NCBI GenBank assembly: GCA_022701365.1
Contig: JAKUHH010000062.1
Span: forward strand, 62,001 to 126,000
Source: Mycocentrospora acerina
Taxonomy: Eukaryota; Ascomycota; Dothideomycetes; Pleosporales
Reading direction: 5' to 3'
DNA length: 64,000 nucleotides
Shown here: in pieces, positions 46,276-57,778 of the stretch
Numbering within the stretch: the first letter of the stretch is position 1
Layout: the number at the start of each line of letters is the position of its first letter
Notes under the pieces: generated by a model
What the model saw: the letters and a program-made list of their open reading frames with translations, nothing else
What the model was told of the DNA's origin: nothing
Databases searched by the model: none
Position numbers and translations under genes: made by a program

Positions 46276-46615
46276 AACTCATCATCAACTTGTACTGTAT
46301 TCACTCTTTTCAACTCAAGAATAAGATTGTCTGAAACAGTAAAGGACTGATTGATCCGTAACTGATTCTTCTGGCAGATTAATTTAATCCATGAAGAACT
46401 TGGCATTGTCGAGAATAAGGAGTTTTAGAAACACAATGATGAAAATAATAAGCTTCAATACTGATATGACACATCATTTCGTATCCACACCTATCAGGAA
46501 GAAGAAGTCATTTTTCATTTAAATATAAACTATGAAATCAATCGAAGCGAATGAGGTACAATATAAAGTTTAGAAGGCTTTAGCATCAGTCAGAAACCCT
46601 AAACTTCTACGTCCT
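46276..46615. other. intergenic between converging genes
   Basis: Shared 3' region of the zinc-finger gene (plus) and the PLP-enzyme gene (minus). Nothing else is seen. Confidence 0.5.
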
Positions 46616-48318
46616 TTACTTCACCTGCCCCGCTGATCTTACGGCTTCCTTGAAGATTTCCAAGAGCTCTTCAGCCGGCTCTAACCCAACACTTATTCTC
46701 AGTTGCTCAGGTCGCATATTCGTTGGTCTGATTTCTTCTAACCTATCAGAGTACAAGGTCTGCACGTAGGGTAAAGCTATTGTCCCATGTGCGCCTAGAT
46801 GCGGGCCCTTTGTCACTTTCAAATTGTCGAAAAAAGCTATTGCTCTTTGTTTTGTACTCAACTCCACAGAGAACAGGCAACCATATCCTGGTGTAAAATA
46901 GGTTGTTGCAGGGCGTTTGAAAGCATCAAAATTCGCTTTTGACTGATTGACAGTTGGGTAGTAGACTTTCGAGATTGGTGAAGCAGGATCTTGAGCCTCC
47001 TTGTGTAGATAATCGACGATCATAGCGGCATTGTTGTTGAGAGTTGTGGAGCGAACCATGTAGTCTTCGCTATTGTCGAGTAGCTGCTGAGCATCGCGTA
47101 CATAGAGGTCGTTTCCAAAAAAATTCTCGAATATAGGTTTGAATTCAGCATAAAAGCTTGAGTTTGGATTCAAGACTGCACTACCACCCATCGTGTCTGC
47201 GTAGCCACTGACCGATTTTGTGAGTGAAGTGATGATGATATCAGCGACAGGAGTTACGTCCACATTACAAAAGCTGCCTACTGTGTCGTCAATGATCAAA
47301 ACAGTTTTAAATCGATCTGCGATGTCTCGCAGTTTCCATAAGTCGGCACTAAGGAGTAATGGATTGCTTGGGAGCTCTGTCCAGATAGCTTGCACAGGTG
47401 TTCCTTTTTCGGCTTCTTCTTTGAGATAAGTTTCGAGCTCTTCATACTCTGTAGCGAGCGGTAGTTCCTTAACACCTGGCCCAAAGAATTCAAAAATATG
47501 GATTGTTTGATGGAAGGCCAATCCAAATAGGACTGTCTTACCTCTACTTTCATTTCGAGTGAGTAGATAACTGTGTACCCCAAATATCGCTGTCATACCG
47601 GTTGCATACAGGTAGATATCTTCCGGTACGATTGTCACCTTTCTCGCCGGCCCGACTCTATTATCACGTTCGAGAAGATCTGCGATTCGCTTCCTAAGCG
47701 CTTGTGTTGGCTTCTGACTCCATTGTGGCCGTGGAATGGCAATATCAACTTCTCTCAGTGAAGCAGGATCGTTCAATGCATCCTCAGCAAAACGAGATGA
47801 AATACCGGTTCCAGTATTAAGCCACCAAGGCATAACCAGCTGCCTTGCGGTCAGATCGAAGAACACCATGTAAAATCGTAACTCGTTCATCTCGAAAGCT
47901 CTAATGAATATTTGATCTTTGGGAATGGAGTCCATCTTGTCCGTTCTCGGGTTCGCAGTGACGTATTCTACACTCTTTTGTGCGGCCTCAAGACTGGGAT
48001 ATGGTAATGCCATCATATCTTCGGCCTTTACGTATTCAAGGACAGCTCCTATAAGCTTCAATGCTTTAGCTTAAATACTACAAAGTGAATGAGAAGATTG
48101 TCAATCACCTGCTTGATATCCCGATGAGGTATCAACCTGGGATAGAAGTCGACAAATTGCGAGAAAAAAGCTGGGTCTTTCTTGCTAAATTGTAGCCACA
48201 TGTCCCAGGTTGGTAGGTGTGTAGTAATGGCATGGTGGGCTGGTTTTGATTTATTTGGAGCTGCCATGCCATGGAATGTCTCCCCTAAGGGCGCGATAGG
48301 CACAGTCTTCGTTGTCAT
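46616..48318 (-). CDS. cystathionine gamma-synthase-like PLP-dependent enzyme, 2 exons
   Basis: Exon 1 is 48318-48109 and exon 2 is 48055-46616, joined in phase 0 across a 53-nt intron, giving 549 residues. SLTKSVSGYADTMGGSAV contains the PLP Schiff-base lysine (about Lys350), IIDDTVGSF the Asp that contacts the pyridine nitrogen, and YATGMTAIF the phosphate-binding region. It belongs to the Cys/Met metabolism PLP family. The long N-terminal extension (about 100 residues before the usual core, with SLPTW-like HLPTWDMWL) is typical of fungal cystathionine gamma-synthases, which join cysteine to an acylated homoserine in transsulfuration towards methionine. The reaction is inferred from the family; a related C-S lyase role cannot be excluded. 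The donor GTGATT is atypical but keeps the frame. Confidence 0.85.
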
Positions 48319-49967
48319 GATAAATTTACGTGGCGAAGTGTTTTTATCAATATTTGTGTGCAGAGGATTGCCGAAGGGGGACGGTTGATTAAGTATGGCT
48401 TGTCGTGTAGATTACGCATTACGTAGCTTCCAGCTTACTGACGCTAACACTCCTGATTTAACTGATTGCGTTATTTATGGAACAAGTTTTAATTGGCTTA
48501 CTGAAATCTGACATGGCAAAGACCACTTATCTAGAACTTTGCGTCGTATTCTACGCGTGAGCTGAGCATGAAATATTGGTCTTGGCATTATTAATTACAG
48601 ATAATAGCAGGAGAGGGGGTAAGCGAAAGCAGTTATGACGCATTCGAGTTTGAAATTGACACAAGCAAAGAAAAACACTACAGAGATAAGGCTGGTGCCG
48701 AAAGTATCCGCCATCATGCAAGACATCAGAGTATGAGGACGGTCTTAAAAAAATTGGCATTTTATTCGAAGATTGTTTTTGATGTTGACTTTTTCGAATG
48801 CGCGTTTTGAATACAAGCATACAGTAGTTAGAACGTATCAAAAATCGAAATTTACCTATATTAAAACATATAATGTTCAATACTCTTGCCACTTTTCTTT
48901 GTGACTCGAACTTCCAGCTTGCCCCACAAAGTATCGGTTGACGGAATATTCCGGTAGGGGCTAGTGTGCAGTCTAGGTCGTGAGTTATCCAATTACATTG
49001 ATTGACGTGATCTCGTACTTCAGCAAGGCTGCAATCCTCATTGAGGCGTCCAGTACAACGTTGCAATATTGCCTAAAAAAGGTAAGCCAGAACCTTCATT
49101 TTTGTGGGTCGGTAATGTGACTATGCTATTGACGTGAGCAAAGACTTGTGGCGTGCTGACAACAAACTTGACAATTATGTGCGACAAAGAAATCGCTTAT
49201 CGAGCGATGGGCCAAACCTAGCGGTTCCAAGCTCGCTTACTCTGCAGGCACCATTTATGAAGTCCTTACTCTCGTTCAGTATGTTTTAGTATGCTCTAGG
49301 GCGGAAATTTCTGTTCGCTCAATCTCCGAACGCCGAGGGGAAATCTTGTTGAAAGAAACTTGGCAAAAGGACATCTTTAACGGCAAGGCCTACTACTCAC
49401 AACATTTCTAGAGTAATCAAACATAGTTTCCCGATTCAAGGTAGGGAGATAGCGTCGGCCTCGATGACAGGATCATCAAGTCTTAAGCCATCATGTGGAG
49501 CCTCATGATATAGGCATTGAAGTGGCTTTGTCGGGATCTATTGAGAACGAAATTCGTAGCTAAGCTCATCGTACAATCAGGAAATAGACTTGCTCATGCT
49601 GTGGTAATATCGTTGGATAGAGAGTCTCATAGCGAATTAGATGTCAACATCTTGCAAATATCGTGAAAACTTTGGTACATGCTAACAATGCTTTAACAGC
49701 TATAAACAGTTGTCTAATATACTCACACAAAATATAACCTCTCCCAGAGTATGTACAAAAATTGTCTATTCTAATCTTACGTCAATCTGCTTGTGGATAA
49801 CGTCTTAGCAAAGCACGAAGAATTACCATCCCGTGTTAATGATTCCAAATCATAATATTGCTATGATTAAAGAGGAGTTAAAGTTTTACTAGTAGATTTG
49901 TGTACTATTGTATTAGTGCACTAGTAATTTATTTTTCGAAAGTCGTCTCAATTCAGTCAATTGTCGT
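48319..49967. other. intergenic, 1.6 kb, with a possible pseudogene
   Basis: Contains the promoter of the PLP-enzyme gene at its left and the possible broken small secreted-protein gene listed separately. Otherwise nothing is seen. Confidence 0.45.
48551..49099 (-). pseudogene. possible broken small secreted protein gene
   Basis: An ATG at 49099 opens MKVLAYLF, then TAG (49075-49073), and the same frame then stays open for 174 codons beginning AILQRCTGRLNEDCSL. The first ~60 residues after the stop hold five cysteines (RCTG, DCSL, QCNW, DCTL, LCGA) and look like a secreted cysteine-rich protein whose signal peptide carries a stop. The TAG follows a pyrimidine run, so it could instead be a splice acceptor with an unseen upstream exon. 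The 3' half looks non-coding and a GTAAAT near 48855 may begin an intron. Weak support. Confidence 0.25.
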
Positions 49968-51056
49968 CTACACTCCGCTTAGATTCAGTTGAGCCACCCT
50001 TCCGCGTGACCCAGATGCCCAACAAATATCCTTACTCACACATTCCACAGCATCAAATGTTCCATTGTCGATCCTTGCCCAGGTGTTCCCTCCATCTAGC
50101 GTAATATCAGACCCCGATGTTCCCACCGCAACTGCAGTATTTCGGCGCCCTGGTACCCACGATACACCTGAGCGATAACCCCCAGGAAAACCCTCAGCCT
50201 TGTGCCATGAAACGCCACCATCCTTTGACCAAGCTGCAATATCAGTGTTTGCCGTCGGCTTTTCAAAGTCTCCGCCAACAGCGATCCCATTCCGAGCATC
50301 GCGGAAGCGCACCGAGAAGACACCTGCAGCAGCTCCCCCAGCAATATTGCTATCGCTAACTTCCCACCCTCGATCGATGTCACTGCTTCGAAAAATACGT
50401 CCTGGATTTACTCCACCCGTAGCGACATACCATCGGCCAGCTGCTGCTTCGATACACGTTCCAGAAGCGGCAAATCCGAATTCGCCCTCAAGAGCAGGCG
50501 GCATGAGGTCGGAAGATATGATCTTCCAATGCGAACCACCATCCCATGTTTCAATCAGCCTGAACTTGCCATCCACTGGATCACTCATCGCGACACCATG
50601 CGAAGGATCTTTCTCATCGAATGCCATGCAATCGTAAGATGCTTTGGCTTCTTCGTTGACAAATGTGCGCTTCCAGCTTTGTCCGCCATTGCGCGTATGA
50701 TAAACGCGCGAAGCGTTTCCTTCTCCAATCGACAATATTACGGCCACTTTTGCTGACCATGCTTGAATGTCGCGGAACTGAAAGCTTGTAGCATTCTCTG
50801 AAGGGAAAGTAGGGGAAACATTGGACCATGACGAGCCGCCATTGATGGTTCGCAGAACTGTGCCGGAGGTACCAGAAATCCAAATAACGTTGTCAGATAC
50901 AGGCGAGAGACCTCGATATTGTTGGGTACTGTTTGTTGGTGTGATTTTCCATGTTGGAAGTTTGGCAGGGCTTGGACGAGCCGCAGAAAATGTTGCTGTT
51001 GACAAAAGTAGTGCAAGTACTGCCGCAAGGGCATTATTTTGGTGTCCAAACATCAT
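49968..51056 (-). CDS. secreted BNR/Asp-box beta-propeller protein, 362 aa
   Basis: The sequence has five Asp-box type motifs, TINGGSSW, TRNGGQSW, TWDGGSHW, SKDGGVSW and TLDGGNTW, spread through the protein at 40-110 residue spacing. This is the mark of sialidase-like or YCF48-like beta-propellers. The start is set at the double Met at 51056/51053 because it is followed directly by a signal peptide (ALAAVLALLLSTATFSA, cleavage before ARPSP); the frame is open further upstream but without an ATG. Potential N-glycosylation sites are present (NSTQ, NVSP, NATS, NASR). The protein is likely secreted. No catalytic residues of sialidases can be assigned, so a binding or unknown enzymatic role is as likely as a hydrolase; bacterial relatives are often mislabelled oxidoreductases. 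Confidence 0.8.
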   Translation of the reverse strand: MMFGHQNNALAAVLALLLSTATFSAARPSPAKLPTWKITPTNSTQQYRGLSPVSDNVIWISGTSGTVLRTINGGSSWSNVSPTFPSENATSFQFRDIQAWSAKVAVILSIGEGNASRVYHTRNGGQSWKRTFVNEEAKASYDCMAFDEKDPSHGVAMSDPVDGKFRLIETWDGGSHWKIISSDLMPPALEGEFGFAASGTCIEAAAGRWYVATGGVNPGRIFRSSDIDRGWEVSDSNIAGGAAAGVFSVRFRDARNGIAVGGDFEKPTANTDIAAWSKDGGVSWHKAEGFPGGYRSGVSWVPGRRNTAVAVGTSGSDITLDGGNTWARIDNGTFDAVECVSKDICWASGSRGRVAQLNLSGV

Positions 51057-53717
51057 GTTGGAGTTGGAGCGACGATTGTGACATGTAGTTTTGAACAGAG
51101 CGGAAACTCCGCGATTCAAATATACATAGCGACCCTGACCTGCCGATCACATACCCCACTCGAAACGGCCTCTAGCCTATATAGGCAGGAGAGATAGTTG
51201 ATACCAAAAAGGGAAGGTATGCAACGATTTCGCGATTCGAACGTCTGGCAAAGATTCATGCGAGGCTTTCTGGCGAAGGGAGACAGATTTTTGTTCTGCG
51301 TGGTATAAAATTACTGAACATCGAAAAAATGTAAATAAGTTAAGTACCTTGTTACTTCATTGTCGCGATTGTTTCATCTCGCTTCGAAATCTCAAGAGAA
51401 TTATTGTGAATTCGTAAGAAAAAGAAAACCCTTTCCAGGGTGATCAGTTCTGTGGATGAATAGAAGGTCTCTAGTGTGAAATATACTATGAGTGCGAGAT
51501 TGTCGCCGTGGTCACAGTATGATGAAATTGAATGGGCGACATTTATCATCAAAAATTAAAGGGCATGAGGTAACTGCTCGCACCGGCGATTCTTCAGCTG
51601 TGCTTTTCATTTTGCTACTGCCAGTTCATGTATATGTAGCAAGCCTAACTAGACACTTAGATGCGAAAAACAAAAATTGAAACAAGGTGAAAGCAATAAT
51701 AGATAATAACAGCTGATTTCAAGTGAGGATGGCTTAATTTTTCTGCATATTTTTCTAAAATAAAGCTCAATACTACACACCAATAATATGATAAAAGAGA
51801 ACAATTAAAAGAGGAACTTGAGCTATTATAAGTGTACAAATAGGAGACTTTGTAGGCGCTGGCTGCTTAAGTGTTCAAACAGGTAACAATACTCTAGTTT
51901 TGACTAACATTTCATCAGACCAATGCCCTAGGCAACAATAGAGATTATCATCATCAAGTTGTTGGAGCAAATATATTGATTTAGACGCATTTATTGTTGT
52001 ACATAGTAGAAAAGCATGATACACTCCCGTCTCTCTATTGATTTGATCATAGTGAAAGTGGATTCTTAGTAGAACCTCAACGCCATCAAGTAAAACGAAG
52101 CAAAACTTACCTTTAGCTTCTACTTTAGTATTCCATACCTGCAGGAGAAGCAAAAGGCTAACTGTTTATTTTGACTCTGCCTGCCCCGTCACTCTTACTA
52201 GATGTGATGTCCACAGAAAGAGACGTAGGTGGGGTTCATATGGCGACTACATGAGTTATGCAATGATATGACAAGTCAAGAGCTGAAGTGGAAATTCTTT
52301 ACGTGCTAGGCAATATAGCATCCATCAGAATCCAGGTACTCAACAGAGGAAAGAGAGGAATTTTCTTTTAGCGAACGAGATTGTTAATGAAACAAGTAAT
52401 GAAGAAACAATTTTGATCTAGTTGTCCGGGTTATTGAAACGAACGGAATATCACATAGTGCTCAACAGGAGAGTTGGAAGCCAGGTGCATCAGTGCAGTA
52501 TATGGTGTATACAGCTGAGTAACCGTGGATGCGATTTCCGAAGGGGACTCGGTGATACCAATACTTAGATAGGCTGTTGATATTATCTACTTATTTCTGC
52601 CAGTTTTCTTACTATTCAAGAATACGATACTTTTTTTTTGAAACGCAGTACTCTGATGTTGATCGTTTCGAACATGAACGGTAGATTAGCGAGACTCATC
52701 AAATAAAGCGGGCTTGTTACTTTCTGCACTCTGAATGAATACTCTTCTGCTCGAAACAAACCACGTGGTCTGAATAGGTTACAATCAATGAGGTCTAACT
52801 TCACAAGCCTTGTTTAAATAATTAGTCTACTCTATTAAAAATTTACACTCATGAGTTACATTTATGCGATTGAAATGCGTGTAGATTCATGAAACCCGAT
52901 CTTATTAATAGATCAATAATAATCAATATAATAGACGTAAAATACCTATGTTTATCTTGAAAAGATGGACTTTAAATTTATAGTGATGAGACACTCAACT
53001 AAGTCGCCTGTTTTCTATTTCTAATAGCCCTTTAAGCATATTGCGCCTAAAAAAGTGTTCACCTGATCATTTTTACTGCTTTCAGCGTAAAGAGAAAATC
53101 AATTGTAACAAATATAAATGAACGTGTTCTATACAGAAAAGCCGGCACTTTAGTGATATGAAGCTGCCTTCGTCTAGAAAATGATCCGTCTGGCCTACTA
53201 GAAAAATAACTTTCGGTTGTCGCAAATAGATGTTCCAAACTACCAAACTGAGAACGAAGAGCCTTCAGGCAAGTTGGGACGTGACAGAATCTTGGGGATA
53301 GGTGCGACAAAAAAATCTTGCATAAGTTGTAGTTTTGGGCGCAAGATATATGTGGTTGAAAGACCCACACAGGAACTATCTCTGTGAGAGCTCTCGTAAA
53401 AATTGAGCCCTGAGGGACTTCACAGCACTCGAAGCAGGTTTGAGGTGCAAGTTGCGACACGGAGGAATCATTTTCAATGACAGATGTAAGAGGAACAGCG
53501 GGATATTAATTGATCTTATAACTTCCAACAAATATAGCATTTGGAAGTTATGGAACGACTTTTCTAATTATAATGGTCCAATCATTTTAGCGCTGCAAAC
53601 TAATAGGAGCAAAATACAACATAACTTGTGGACGAATTCCACTAATACCGATTGCACTAAAACTACTTTGTAAACAGGGCCAAATATGCCTCAGTTATCA
53701 AGAATTATAGTTCGTCA
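51057..53717. other. intergenic, 2.7 kb
   Basis: No gene is supported. A weak LTR-like relic is present at about 51799-51890 (AACAATTAAAAGAGGAACTTG...AAATAGGAGACTTTG), resembling the plus-strand reading of the copia-type LTR at 6285-6413. Confidence 0.4.
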
Positions 53718-54681
53718 TTACAGGACGAGATTAAACCGGAATCCGAAAATACCAGCTACCATCACAATCAGTCCTGCTGCCAGCGACGTATAAAAGCTGC
53801 CATCGGCCCACAATTGATTCGCATTACCAGCAAATTGAGTAGAGCTCGCACTTGCAGCACTTGATGTGCTTGTAGGGCCACTCAAAGCACTGCGGGTAGT
53901 CGTGCTTGCTACAGAAGCGGCTGCTGATGTTTGCGAGGGTAAGGCCGGGAGGATTGTTGCCGATGCTGGTGTTGGCAGTGCTGCAGTTATTGTGATTTGA
54001 TTGAAAGATGACCGTGCATCAGCACTGTTTGTGGCATAGACGGTGACGGTGGTAGTAGTCGTGACAGCGCTTGAGGTGGATGTGCTTCTAGTAATGCTCG
54101 GGACGTAGACATAGTACCATTGGTAGTAAAAACTGCAACTGTCAACGAGATGGTTTGAGAGGTGATGGGAAGAAAGGACTCACTATGTGATGGTGAAGGT
54201 GAAGTACGTGTATGTGGGGACAATACGAGTTGTCGTCTGTACTACGGGAGCTTGTGTCGTCGCTGGTGCGACTGGAGTTGTGATTGTTGTCCCCAAAAAT
54301 CCTCCATTTCCGTTCTCGGCAGTGCAGCCTGTGCATATCTTTCCATTGGGACAGCTTCTGCCATCGGTACAACAGTAATACCCAACTCGGGCATAGCTAC
54401 CACCGGTACAGCAAGTAGCTTCTATAGGGGCGCTATTGCGTGTGTTACAGCACTTCCAGCCCGGATTGGCGCAGAATTGAAGGAGCCCATTAGTACCACA
54501 AAGAGTTGCTCCTGGATCGCCTGCAACTTTGTAAGTGGTTGTGGTTAAGTATTATCATATGATAAAACTCACAGTCTCTCTTCTCCAATGAATCGCGTTT
54601 CGCAGCGAGCAATGTGCCTTGGCCAAGAGTTGCCAGGACGGCCCACGACCAAAAAATGAATTGCAAAGTATTGGGCGCCAT
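53718..54681 (-). CDS. cysteine-rich cell-surface protein with Ser/Thr stalk and C-terminal hydrophobic anchor, 3 exons
   Basis: Exons 54681-54573, 54520-54184 and 54138-53718 (introns 52 and 45 nt) give 288 residues. The N-terminus MAPNTLQFIFWSWAVLATLGQG is a signal peptide, followed by a Lys-Arg site. Residues about 37-105 form a cysteine-rich domain (LCGTNGLLQFC, WKCCN, ATCCTGG, YYCCTDG, SCPNGKICTGC). Next come Thr/Val-rich linkers, an aromatic segment (TYTYFTFTIT, YYQWYYVYV), a long Ser/Thr/Ala-rich stalk, and a terminal hydrophobic segment (LAAGLIVMVAGIFGF) ending FNLVL. This is the layout of GPI-anchored or single-pass fungal wall proteins. The hydrophobic tail is followed by few residues, which favours GPI attachment near the Asn/Gly/Asp-rich stretch before it. 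The function is unknown. The first splice recreates a Cys codon, supporting the model. Confidence 0.75.
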
Positions 54682-57600
54682 TGCGAACAGTAGTTACTGA
54701 TAATTTGATGGTAGTGTAAGGCTTTGAAAACGGGACGGTCATCTTCATATATAGACATTATTTCATCAAGCTTCCCGAGATTAGCACTGTATTCAAAGTG
54801 TTTACCTTGCAGATGTGGCGTTGCAAAGTCGACCAACTTACAGGCAGCCTTGGGGGCCGTTTTGAAGTTGATCGGCAAGGCGAATCCGATGCGCCCTACG
54901 TTCGCCATACAGTCTGATTGGTTAGTTGAATTATCATCAGGCACCCCGTCCATGTGACGATCCCGCATTTGGAAAGAATTCGCTTTCCTCGCATACGCTG
55001 CTAGATTAACTACTAGCATCATGGTACTAAAATGAAGTCTGTCGCCGCGAGGCTTACACCAGGATCAAAGAAAGCTCTATATCGGACCGTCAATCCACAC
55101 CTTTAGATCATCATTGATACCAAGCCCTGCGAGAACTCTTAGACACTTTAATCATCATTCGCCGTGCAAACCTTATGGAGATCAATCCTCGACCTGATCT
55201 GATGCGACACTCGATACAAGACCAAGATGCACTATTTTGTTTACTGAACGTGTAAGTGTTTCTCTTGGAAGACTGGCGCCTGCCATCTTCTATGAGATGA
55301 TCCATCAAGGCATTTGTAGCGCAAAGCCACTAGAAGAAAGGTTACGTTCTATGGACTTAGAAATCTAAAATTGGAATGAGAAGGGAATTGTTACAGGCAA
55401 ATGTTCTAGCATTGATAATAAATTACTCAAGGCTAAGCGATTGATGCCCAGCTCTGTTGCGAGAAATATGGCAAGGTTTAAATGAGAGAGATGATTGATG
55501 GGAATTTGTAGCTTGAGCACAGCTGCTAGTGTTTGCTGGGATTTCAAAATCGGAGAATGACGACTGCTGTTGGAGAGGACGGGATTGAGAGTTGCTGCCT
55601 CAAGACATGTCTGACTCGTCAATCTCCCATCACCAAAGCATATCAAATTAGTGAGTCCTGGTGCTGGAGAGGCTTGGGTCGAGGAACTTGACCCTTCCGG
55701 CGCTACCGCTCGCATTCCATGCCAATCTGGGTGAGGCCACTTGTCTCGTCGAAGGGAAAGAAAAGTACATTTCATGCTATGCAGAGTGTGGATGGCTTAG
55801 CCATCGCCCATGCACCCACTATCCTACGCAGGGCGCAATGTACATGCTGATCGCATGGCGCGTGTAAAGCCAAGGATTGTATAAGCCTTTGCAGAAGAAA
55901 GGAGATTGCTTAGGCTGGGATCTTCAACCCTATGACATGAATCACAGCCATTCCGCTATGCTTTTGTGGCTTCGCTAGGGCGGGTTGACGTGGTTAGCTT
56001 ACCAATGTTGAAGCCTGCAAAATCTTGGCGTCCACTTGGCAGTGCCGGGCGGTGCAGTCGTTTGAGGGTGCCACTGTCACCATCTCAAGCTCTGCACTTG
56101 ACGGTACACGTCGCCGGCGATGACTTTTGATCATCGAGTAGCAGATAGAGGTGATAGCCGATGTAACTGTGGGAGCATACCATGACATTCTGTTGAGGTG
56201 TGAAGCTTGATATCAGATATTGAAATAAGCGAATGGGTTGCTTGCAAGGCTGAAACCGCGACTTGACATGTTCAGCCCGTCACTGCATTTGCAGCATGGG
56301 CTGAGGATTAAGCATATGAGAGCAAGCGGAAAGAGTAGTTGGCAAGGTCGAGCTCACCCGCTACGGCGTGTAACTCTCCTTGACTCACGCACACAGCCGC
56401 TTCAGCGCGGCCAACACTTGATGACACTCGGCGGGTGTGCTGGTGGTCTAAAATCCAGAGCGCCCTCCTACAACACTGTTGTTATTTTCGTTTTAGTGGC
56501 AAATTAAATCAAGCACCTCTCTTCTATTGTCGTTTTGGAAGACAGTAGCAACGGGATTATATGCGGCTGGCTTAGCGGGAGGAGGATGCGCAGCCAATGG
56601 GAGTGTGCTATTGTAGCTGCCCGCGGTGAGAGTCGGATGATTGTAGTTGAATATTTGCCGTCAGAGATGTTGATTTCGGTGTTCTCGGTCGTTGATATGG
56701 CTCCTCCTCGATATAGGTTATTTTTGAGGCAGAATATCGACTGTTTGACTGTTAAGGTCCTGTTCAATCTGCATTGCAGCTCAGACTTGGCCGATTCAGT
56801 CTACCTATCACCAGTCCACCATGGAACTGATGGACCTACTGGACTTGCTCAGAGACTCCTGAAACCCTTGGAGTGACTAGCATGTTTTTCTCGCTGGTCA
56901 CCATGAAGGCGTCACATGCTAATTGGCTGCAGAACCAGCCTATGACTCAGCACGCACGATCTCCCTCTGTATTGTACCTAGTATGGGTAGTATGTACATA
57001 ACAATATCAGGCTCAGTTCTCAACTCTTCTAGTCCAATCCTATTATCTCCTTTCCTATTCCTATCATATGTGACGCTGTGTTGTTCTACAAGGAATATGA
57101 AGACATGGTTCACAAGACAACGAAGGATCCGTCTAGAGGCAGGAAGGAAAGGATGGCTGAGGTAGCTGCGACGAGTGAGGAAAAAAGCGCAATCATTACT
57201 CATAATTAGACCAATTGCTATCATTGATTAATTTGGCGCATTTCTCATGAGTTCTTAGTGTTACATTCAAGGCAAATGCGTGGGGTGACACCGAATGTTG
57301 GCACACTTGCACGGTGCACATCGTGACGCTAGATGGACATTGAAATAGGTCACGACTATCGAGCGAGGCCCATTACCATTGCATTGTGTCTGAGAGAATT
57401 GTGACGAAAATCTTGGCTATATGAGGTGAATGAGGATCACAGCCATACATGGTTAGCGCAGGACAGTGTTTTGCTGACGTTCGCTGTTGTTTACAAGTTA
57501 TCCCGTCCTCACATTCCCATCTACGCTTGGTGGTATACGGGACAAACATTAAGACTTTAATCCCCACGAAAGAATGACCGAGATAGGACTATTGACATTG

Positions 57601-57778
57601 AAACAGTCATTTCCCATGGTTCAAGTCGCAACCTGAAGTAAGAATAGCTATGTGTTGCAGCGCAAAATAAAAAGGAGAACTATGTCTTGGAAATTAAACA
57701 AAAAACGTGTCCAGGAAATACAGGAGTAAACTATTATCCAGCTTTCATCTTCACTTCATTCAGTCGTTAAATGGAAAT
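54682..57778. other. intergenic, 3.1 kb
   Basis: Holds the promoter of the surface-protein gene. Open frames at 54555-55022, 55365-55775 (minus) and 56535-56876 (plus) show no domain, signal peptide or splice support; one could be a small real gene, but I cannot support it. Confidence 0.4.

Noticed and set aside
54555..55022. Minus-strand open frame of 155 codons upstream of the surface-protein gene
   Set aside because: It overlaps the signal-peptide exon in another frame and has no domain, signal peptide or splice support.
55365..55775. Minus-strand frame of 136 codons
   Set aside because: Has an ATG but no recognisable motif and no believable adjoining exon; left as unsupported.
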